Shown here: in pieces, positions 28,565 through 36,429 of the stretch
Position numbering within the stretch: position 1 is the first letter of the stretch
How the letters are laid out: each line of letters opens with the position of its first letter
Source: Batkoa obscura
Lineage: Eukaryota > Entomophthoromycota > Entomophthoromycetes > Entomophthorales > Batkoaceae
Reading direction: 5' to 3'
DNA length: 36,429 nucleotides
NCBI GenBank assembly: GCA_030770535.1
Contig: JASVEC010000175.1
Location: 1 to 36,429, forward strand
Notes under the pieces: model-generated
The model's database searches: none
What the model was told of the DNA's origin: nothing
Seen by the model: only the letters and a program-made list of their open reading frames with translations
Translations under genes and position numbers: made by a program

Positions 28565-31500
28565 ATGAGTTATCAAGGTACTAATAATAAGAAATAAGAA
28601 ATAAGAAATAAGTTTAATTGAAATTAAAAAGAAAGAGGACATCGTAGAAACAATCGTTATAACGGAAACAGAAATAATGGTATTTGATTTCTATTTTTTT
28701 CTGATCCTTTGATTTACTTTTTAATAGATAATAAAAGGGGTAGATACGATAATGATCGTTCAAAAGTAAAAGAGGAGCCAATTTTAACTGAAGAACAAAG
28801 TCTTAAAGCAAGATTGTCTATGTTGATTCTTAAAATTGGAGACAAAGTAAGTTATAGAATAGAATAGAATGCTAATTTATTAAAATTATTCCTATTATTA
28901 GGCAAGTTCAACTTTTCAAAAGAATTTAGAAATTCTTTCCAAGGTTTTAGTCAAAGATTATGAAAGTTATTCAGATGCAATACTTAACTTTTTACAAACT
29001 TGGTACGTGTTTTTTTATTCAAGTATTCGATTATTAATTATTATTAGTATACTTGAACTTCCTTCAAAAACTAGTATTTATGGTTGTTTAATTGGATTTA
29101 CTTTAAAACGTAATGAAGAAGTTGGCAAAGCAATTATTGAGCATTTTAGAAATGAACTTCAAAATAGATTGAATATTGGAGATTGGGTTAATGTTAAAAT
29201 CTTGGTACTTAATTTTATTTATGAAATTATGTAATATTAATAATATTTAAGTTACGTTTTTTTGGTGAATTAGTAAACGGAGAAGCTGTTACTCCTGATT
29301 CTTTTTTAAATATTTATGATTTACTCAGTGCTAAAATTGAAAATAAAATAGAAAAAGTAAGAATAATAGTAAATAGATATAAATTAGTATTAATATAATT
29401 TTATAGAATATTGGTGATTGTATGGTTAATTTAATTTTAGGTTCATTACCTTGGGTATTTATTTATAAAAATAGTTGAATTATAAAATAACATAATTTTT
29501 AGGTTGGAGAAACACTTTACAATACTAAACCTGAAGAATTAACAAAAATTATGGATAAAGTTGAAATTTATATGCTTACTAGATCTCAACAAGAGGATCC
29601 AAGTAGTAATATTTTAAAAGTATTTCAAGATAGTAATCCAGACCAACATGAAGTAATAATATATATAAAATCAAGTTTATAATTAATAAGAAATAGTTTT
29701 TAGAACTTTTATGGAAACAAATTAATAATCTTAAACAACGTAATTGGAAAGTAATAATCATTTAATATTTAATATTTAATAGTAAATATAATAATTATTA
29801 ATATTTAATTCAATTAGGTTGAGGAATTACTTCGATTTAAATCAACTGTCGAATCTCAAGTTCTACCTGTAATTTATAATTATAATAATCATTACTGTTT
29901 AATGTTAATATTAATTTATATATATAGATTACTATTGCTGAATTATCACTTCCAACTGAGTTCAATAAGTTCAGTTATGATTATCCTAATTATGTATTTA
30001 CTTTATTCCCAGAACACGAAGATTGGGTAATAATACTATAATATAAGTTAATATCATTTATTAACAATTTAACTTTTAGATTTCTGAAATAGGTTATTAT
30101 ATTATTACGGATACTATGAGTGACTCTATTGATATCTTTCATACTAACCGTAGAGAATGTGTTCGTTTATTAGTTAATTTTAGAGAAAATTTTACAAGCA
30201 CTACTTTTGCACCTTTAACAAGTGATAAAACTAAAATTAAAGATGAACTTAAAGATGAAGATAATGGAGATGATCAAGATAATAGATTTAATGGTCAAAT
30301 TAATTTAATGAATTTGATAATTGAAGTAAATTATGATATTATTTATATTTTATTATTATCAATATTTTATATTATTTTTAGGTTTACTTTAAAAAAATAT
30401 TTACTTTACCTGCGCCAAAACATAAATTTATTTATTATTCAGCATTAATAATTGAAACATTTAAAGCAGAGCAAGTTGATTTTAAAGCAGCATTTAATAT
30501 TGGATTAAAGAATTTGATTGATAAAGCTAATGATATGGATATTGAATGTATTGATCGATTTTATAATTGGTTTTCACATTATTTAAGTAACTTTGAGTAT
30601 AATTTTGAATGGGAAGAATTGTAATATTTTTAATTTAATATATAATATATAATATTAATTTATAATTTATTTAGCTCAAACATTAATGAATTAAATCCTT
30701 TTGATTATAAAAGAATGTTAATTTCTGAATCTTTAGCTAAGATTATCAGGTATTTATTTATATTATAGCTTTTGCTTTATAATTTAGTTTTTTTAATTAG
30801 ACTTTCTTATTATGATCGTATTAAAGCAACTTTACCTGAATCCTTACATGAACTTATTCCACAAAAGGCGCCTGAACCTAATTTTAGTTTTAGAAAAGTT
30901 CCAGATGGTAATTATAATCTAATGAATTAAGTAGATAAATATAATATTTATAGATGCTCCACATAAAAGATTTTGTACATTAATTGTAGAAGCTTTTAGA
31001 ACTAAAAAATCAATTGATTTCTTTAATGCTTTAATTAATGATGCTAGAGATCAATTACTTGATGAAACTTTAATTAAACAAATTGTTGTTGAAACCATTC
31101 TTATTATGGGAAGTAAAAGTTTTACCCATATGATGAATGTAACTGAAAGGTAATTTAATTTAGTTTAATTTAATTTGAAATGATTGATTAAAAAAAAATT
31201 ATTTTCATAGAAATCTTAAATTATATCAAGAGATTGCAAGAGAAGAATCTGATAAACAACAAACTGTATCAATTGTTGGTAACTTTTGGAAAGAAAACCC
31301 ACAAGTAATTATACCATTATTTAAATAGAATTTAATAGTTAATTTATTTATTTATTTAGTGGCTTTCTATTCAATTAAATCGACTCTTATCTTATCATAT
31401 TATTGAACATATTACTGTCATTAAGTGGATCTTTGAAATTGAAAATTATGATAATTATAATAGGTAATTTATAAATTAATTTAATATATATATATATATA

Positions 31501-32137
31501 TAATTTTATAATAGATGTTATTTATGGGAAATATTATATACTACTCTCAATACAGTTCGACTTTGGAGAGATCAACAAAAAGAAAAATATGATCAAAGTA
31601 TAAATAATACTTCGAATGATGGTAATAAATTTAAATCACAATTTATAACTTATAATAATATTAATAATAGATAATGAATCATCTGAAACATTATTGGCTC
31701 AATATAATAATGCTCAAAATGATTATAAAATGGTTTTATTTGAAATTTTACAAGTAATTAATATTAATATTAATATTATATTAATATAATTAACAAATAA
31801 ATTAGAGTTTTGTTACTGTTTTAACTAATCTTAGAAGTAAATTATCTGGAGATGGACAAGTACCTGAAGAAAATGAACTTTATAATTTAATTGTTGGAAG
31901 ATTTAAAGAATTTGGACGTAAAGTAAGGTTTTTAAAATCAATTATTTAATAAGAAATAATGAAATTAATTAATAACTATTTTTATAGTGTCGTTCTGACA
32001 TTAAAGAATTTAATGTAACTATTGAAACAATTATATTTACACCCTCCGTTGATCAAGAAATTCGAGATATATTTAAAATGTTTCAAGGTTTAAATAACTC
32101 TATTTTTATTGATGTTATTTCAAGTAGTATTGAATAA
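28565..32137 (+). CDS. NCBP1: Nuclear cap-binding protein subunit 1 (CBP80)
   Basis: Large subunit of the nuclear cap-binding complex, which with CBP20 binds m7G caps and guides splicing, export and 3' processing. 22 exons and 21 introns, nearly all 44-68 nt. Exon starts: 28565, 28632, 28728, 28902, 29048, 29252, 29407, 29503, 29697, 29818, 29928, 30080, 30382, 30675, 30801, 30954, 31211, 31360, 31515, 31671, 31806, 31988; all phases agree, 820 residues, as in the family. The N-terminus is Arg/Asn-rich and basic (RGHRRNNRYNGNRNN), then a MIF4G-type helical repeat from RLSMLILKIGDK; TLKRNEEVGKAIIEHF, LLWKQINNLKQRNWKVEELL, YYSALIIETFKAEQ, and the C-terminal MIF4G repeat with LIKQIVVETILIMGSKSFTH and WLSIQLNRLLSYHIIEHITV. 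No frame break over 3.5 kb. Confidence 0.92.
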
Positions 32138-32390
32138 GTAATTACTATTTTTGTAATAAAAATAAAATATAAAATATAATGTATTCTTTTCAAGAATTTT
32201 ACTAATAATTGTTCTATTTAAATAGTATTTAAAAAATAGAAAAAGTGATGAAATTAAAAAAACACCCTCATGTTATTATTATTTTTAATTAAAAATTAAA
32301 AAATTAAAAATAGAATTATATATATATATATATATGTTATAAAATAGAATAAAATCAAGTTTAATAAAAGGAAGTAATAAAGAAATGGGA
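32138..32390. other. Spacer after CBP80 with MITE
   Basis: Tail-to-tail spacer between CBP80 and the third C2 gene, including MITE copy 15 and an (AT)n run near 32315-32336. Confidence 0.6.
32179..32270 (+). mobile_element. MITE copy 15 (left end lost)
   Basis: Begins ATGTATTCTTTTCAAGAATT without the leading TGGGG and ends ACACCCTCA. Core and right end are conserved. It lies 40 bp past the CBP80 stop. Confidence 0.7.
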
Positions 32391-33130
32391 TCAAGATAGA
32401 TAAGGAAGATGAAGCAAACTTTTTGTTTTTTGATTATTATTACTTAAATAAAAATTGGTTTGTTTTTCACTTAAAAGGTATTCCGATTCATCAATATGTT
32501 TCATGAATAAACTTGATTTCATTTTATTTATTAAATTTACTTTTCTTTCACCAAAGGTAAATGAATTAGATTTATTTCTTGATAAATTAAAATGAAATTT
32601 TAATAAAATATTACCACAACCTTTAAACCCAGTTTCAGTAGATAACTCATACAATTGTTCAAATTGAGTCATTAATTGAATTAAAGAAATTGGTATACTT
32701 TCAGTACTTCCAATTAATTTATCACATGCTAATAATTTATATTCATATACTTTAAATTTCATAATTGTATCAAGTGTATAAATGGGACTAATAAAAATAT
32801 TAAAACTAGATTAATTTATAAAATATTAAAAGTTACATTTGAAATTTAGTATCCCAATTTAATATCATGGCTTGATTTTTTTTAATTTTACTTTTCAATT
32901 TTTGATTTTCAATATCTAATACTGTATAAACATAACCTTGACCTTAATATAAATTAAGTTACTTTGATTTAAAATCAATAATAAAATTTACCAAATAAAC
33001 TGGACTCAGTTAATAAATCTTTAGTATAAACTAAAATATTAATATTATTAATATGTTTTGCTATTTTATTACAAGTTAATATACCTATAGATACAGAAAT
33101 AGAACCTATTATTTTATTATTATTAAGCAT
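32391..33130 (-). CDS. Third C2-domain protein, divergent, with C-terminal extension
   Basis: Three exons: 33130-32992, 32942-32837 and 32787-32391, introns 49 nt each, 213 residues. It starts MLNNNKIIGSISVSIGILTC; the first junction falls in SLFG|QGYVYTV and the second in TKFQ|IPIY. These are the same positions and phases as in the two genes at 25.6-27.1 kb, and the middle exon is again 106 nt. The sequence keeps the C2 strand pattern, including KFKVYEYKLLACDKLIGSTE in place of VMDYDKISFNDLIGMVNV. The loop aspartates are mostly lost, so Ca2+ binding is unlikely. The last 75 residues have no match I know. It lacks the first short exon of its relatives. Confidence 0.75.
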
Positions 33131-33536
33131 CTTATATTAACAAAAATAAAAAATATTAAAAAAAATTCATTCATTCTTAAATACTCAATTTTATACTTTT
33201 TATTATTAGTATTAAAGTACAATGACTATTAAAGTATATTAATTCCAACAATATATAAATAAAAAAATAAAAGGGAGGGAGATTGTTTAAATTTTACTAA
33301 ATGAAGTAATTCAGTTTATTAAAAATAGTAATTAATTTTCAATTTCAATAAATAAAATAGAATATAAAATGTAAAACGCTAACAATGAAATGAACCTGCA
33401 TAAAATAAACAAGTATAATAATAAAAATCTAATTAAATTTAATATAAATAAAGTAGTTTGATTCCAAATGTACATTTATTTTAAAAAAAAATAAAATTTT
33501 ATCCAAAATATTATTATGTTAATAAAATTATCATTA
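33131..33536. other. Short AT-rich spacer
   Basis: Between the third C2 gene and the DTW gene; nothing recognised. Confidence 0.6.
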
Positions 33537-34506
33537 TTATTCTTCTTCTTCTTTACTATTTTCCTCTAATTTTTTATCTTTAATATAATTTTTCACATGA
33601 CGATGACAATATTTAACTTTCTCTTTTACTAAAGGCTCATTATAATAATTTTGAATTAAATTATAAAAAAACTGATAATAAAATAATAAATTATCTACAT
33701 TCCCTTGGATCTTATATTTCTTAATTAATTCAAAATAAATTAAATAAATAGCTTCAATTGTAGCTAAATAACTACTATCATATTGTTGATAACGCCAAAA
33801 TATAGTAGAATAATTATTATCTAACTTAATTGCTTTCATTTTTGTTAAACTAGGACTAGATTTAATGATTTTTTTTGCTTGAGTCCATGTACCTTCTATT
33901 ACAACTATTCGTTTATATGGTATTTCCATTTCATTATCTTCCATTTTTAAATCTTTAATTGAAGTAGCTGTCTATTTAAAATATTAATTATTAATTAAAA
34001 TTTAAATAATATCAAAAATAAATAAATAATCAGTTACCGCACTTGGAAATAATAATAAACATTCTTCTGGATTATCAAATTGATTTTCATCTACTGGAAA
34101 ATTAATCACTTCAGTATCTTCAGTTGCTAATATTTTAGCATGAATACCAGTAGATTTACTATTTAATTCTTTTGGATGTTTGATACTAAAAGAATAAACT
34201 TAATAATTTTATTATTATTAAAATAAATTAAAAATTAAAAATTATTAAAAAGATTTATACAAAAAAAAAAACTTACATAGTAAGTGGTAATGGTAATCTT
34301 AATTTGGGTACTAAATGTTGATATTCTCCAATATTTTTATAACATTGATAACAATAATATTTAACAGATAAATTACATGTACTACATTTAGTTCGTGTTT
34401 CATTAGATTGAGTTGTATCATGAGCATTATAATAAGGGGCTAAAAAATCACTATTGGTTATATTTTTAGCTATATCTAATACAGTTTGATTTTTATTAAG
34501 ATTCAT
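33537..34506 (-). CDS. DTW-domain protein, DTWD1-like (tRNA-uridine aminocarboxypropyltransferase)
   Basis: Installs acp3U at tRNA uridines (in human DTWD1, position 20) using S-adenosylmethionine. Three exons: 34506-34277, 34185-34038 and 33971-33537, introns 91 and 66 nt, 270 residues. The N-terminus has a zinc-type pair, CSTCNLSVKYYCYQC. Exon 2 carries IIKHPKELNSKSTGIHAKIL and CLLLFPSA. Exon 3 has IVVIEGTWTQAKKI, FWRYQQ, LATIEAIYLIYFEL and VDNLLFYYQFFYNLIQ; the last segment places it with DTWD1 rather than DTWD2. The signature D-x-TW is here E-G-TW, an Asp-to-Glu change at a conserved position. The acidic tail EENSKEEEE ends the protein. The nuclear or cytosolic site is not predictable. 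Confidence 0.85.
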
Positions 34507-34642
34507 TTTAATAATATTTATATATTCTATTCTATTTATTCTATATATTTAACTTGTATAAAATTAAAATTCTATTAAAATTAAAAATTAAAAATTAAAA
34601 AATAATACAAAATTCCATTTTTATTAAAACTACCAATTAAAT

Positions 34643-36429
34643 TTATTCATTAGTTGATAAAAAGATTAAATTATTGGTTTCTTTAACTGCTAATAAAACA
34701 AACATATCACAATTTCACCTGCTTGATTGGATCGATTTTCTTCCAAATTAATAGTAGGTTTATAATAGGCTGTCCAATTAAAAGGTAGTATTCTTACCAT
34801 CCAAGAACCTACTTTAGGATTGTATTCAATTAATTGACCTTTATAGATTCCTTTACAATCCTTTCTTAATGAAGGTAATTTCGATTGATGTATGCCATGT
34901 ATAAAATTGTCAGGTAAATTATCAGGTATTTTTTGATAATTTTTAATATAACTTTCAATTTGAATAAAATAATTAATTTGATTGTATTTTTCATGACGTT
35001 GTTGATATCTATTAAATTCAAATAATTTAATTTTAAAATCATTATACATTTCAATTAATTTGTCTTCATTAAATAATACTTGTTTTTTTAATAAATGATA
35101 TTTAATTTGCCAATGTAAAATAATATCAAAATATCTTCTTAGTGGAGATGTAATTTTACAATAACCATCTTGTACACCTAACATAAAAAAAGGTTTTGAA
35201 GATAATTGTAATTTATTGGGTTTCATTATAGCTTTAAAAATATAAATAATTAGTAGCTGGTATTTTAATTTTCTTTTCAATAAATTCTTTTAATAATTTT
35301 CCTTTAATTAAATCAGATTGATAATCAGGTGCTTCTTGAGTTATAAAATAAGCTGGTAAATGATATTTTTTAAAATATTTAGCTGCTATATCTCCTGCTA
35401 AATTCATACACATAGCTACTAAATTTCTTGAACTAGTTTCATTGGAATTTAATATATCAATTGTTAATTTAGGTTCTATTAAATAATTATCATATTTTGG
35501 TTGTAAATTAAAATTATTATTTTTCATATTATTAACTCTTAATTCAGTATCTATTCTTTCAATTCGTATTCCATTTTTAGCATTAAAGTTATCATATATT
35601 TATTATTGAATCTCTTAATAATATTAAATCTTTATTACTATTATTATTACTATTATTATTATTATTTAATATTAAATCTACTTCGTCATAACTTTTTCTA
35701 ATAATATTTTTTAAAATAGTTGGTGTTATTTTATATTCTTGAATTTCTCCAGTATCTTCATTTAATTTAGCACTAAATGTTAAACTAAACTTCTTACTGT
35801 TTAAATCCCCACCTAAAGAACAAGGACCATGGGCAATTGAATTTGGTAACATTGAATAAGTTTCATGTGGTAAATAAATAGATTGTGGATGAGATTTTAA
35901 TTGATTAATTATTTGTTTATTATTATAATCTAATATTGTTGTTGGATCAGCTATATGAATATGAATCCATTTATTATTATTATCTATGATTTCTATAGAA
36001 ATACCGTCATCTATTTCATCTGCAGTTAAATCATCTATTGCATATACTTTTAAATTAGTTTTATCTTCTCGTATTTCTTTATATAAATCATTTATATCTT
36101 CAAATTTAGTTGGAAATTTAAATTATATAAATATATTATATTATTATTAAATAATTATTATTATTATTATTATTAAATTATTTATTATTATTATTTAAAT
36201 TAAATTTATAATTAAATTGATTTAAATCTAAATAAGGTTCAATAATACCAATATCTACTAAAAATTGATAACAAAATGAACAATCAATATAATTATAACC
36301 TAAAGGTTTTAATATTTTTGATATATAATTTGAAATTGAATGAGCATTCCCAATTTATCAGTTAATATAAATTCAAATATTCCTAATATTACTTGAATTT
36401 CTTTTTCATTAAATTGTGGTAATTCATTT
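34643..36429 (-). CDS. RNase II/RNB family exoribonuclease (mitochondrial DSS1-like), partial and frame broken
   Basis: 3'-5' exoribonuclease; the match to fungal DSS1/MSU1 suggests the mitochondrial degradosome. The 5' end lies outside the window. Segments in order: FNEKEIQVILGIFEFIL (about 36355-36410); AHSISNYISKILKPLG; the RNB catalytic stretch VYAIDDLTADEIDDGISIE (about 35995-36052) with the metal-binding aspartates; IHIHIADPTT; LPNSIAHGPCSL; GIRIERIDTELRVNN; AMCMNLAGDIAAKYF; LGVQDGYCKITSPLRRYFDI, the family's Arg-bearing core; then an S1-like C-terminus ending LLAVKETNNLIFLSTNE. These lie in different frames, with changes near 36350, 36120-36190 (an AAT-rich stretch with no GT-AG pair), 35590, 35245 and 34698. 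All sit in short A/T runs. Gene decay or consensus errors near a contig end are both possible. Confidence 0.8.

Noticed and set aside
1-36429. CRISPR arrays or bacterial-type operons
   Set aside because: The regular short repeats are dispersed MITEs rather than spaced arrays, and spliced genes show nuclear eukaryotic DNA.

Overview
This window is AT-rich nuclear DNA (by eye about three quarters A+T) from a eukaryote, most likely an early-diverging filamentous fungus. The reasons are short GT-AG introns (mostly 43-55 nt, often with a CTAAC/CTAAT-like branch site), mitochondrial complex I and cytochrome oxidase assembly genes, a proteinase K-type secreted subtilisin, inositol-3-phosphate synthase, and small secreted proteins. 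An entomophthoralean fungus (Conidiobolus-like) is a guess from general character, not a demonstrated placement. All recognised genes use TAA/TAG/TGA as stops, so the code is standard.

Layout. 0.2-1.3 kb (-): proline iminopeptidase-like gene with two frame breaks. 2.7-3.5 kb (+): secreted Ser/Thr/Lys-rich protein whose probable GPI tail lies in another frame. 4.9-5.2 kb (-): NDUFB2-like complex I subunit. 6.1-8.1 kb (+): a five-exon aldo/keto-reductase-like gene, probably related to glutamate-cysteine ligase modifier subunit, with a long acidic tail. It converges on 8.1-8.5 kb (-), a shorter paralogue of the secreted protein. 10.3 kb (+): MAPEG membrane protein. 12.2-13.3 kb (+): subtilisin. 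13.6-15.0 kb (-): Kae1/OSGEP in seven exons. 16.2-16.7 kb: LTR-like repeat. 17.4-18.6 kb (+): ribosomal protein uL30 (L7), with a long structured first intron. 18.8-21.3 kb (-): intronless TBC Rab-GAP. 22.7-23.0 kb (-) PET117 and 23.4-25.1 kb (+) INO1 are divergent. 25.6-27.1 kb: two divergent C2-domain paralogues, one with a YPPQQG repeat tail. 28.6-32.1 kb (+): nuclear cap-binding subunit CBP80 in 22 exons. 32.4-33.1 kb (-): third C2 paralogue. 33.5-34.5 kb (-): DTWD1-like tRNA modification enzyme. 34.6 kb to the right edge (-): RNase II/RNB exoribonuclease with several frame breaks, 5' end outside the window.

The intergenic DNA carries about fifteen copies of a 100-bp miniature inverted-repeat element (MITE), usually bounded by TA and often in abutting or paired arrangements. 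It is absent from exons and introns. Several genes are too short or too split to appear as long open frames; their exons were assembled here by splice-site reading and family knowledge.

There is no operon-like system. Local themes are divergent gene pairs (PET117/INO1 and C2/C2), tandem or dispersed paralogues (the secreted pair, three C2 genes) and a MITE family. Frame-broken genes lie only near the two ends of the window while the middle genes are intact, which could mean decay or poorer consensus near contig ends. The most interesting unexplained items are the MITE family, the structured uL30 intron, the DPI-K/R-F secreted protein family and the acidic-tailed AKR-like protein.
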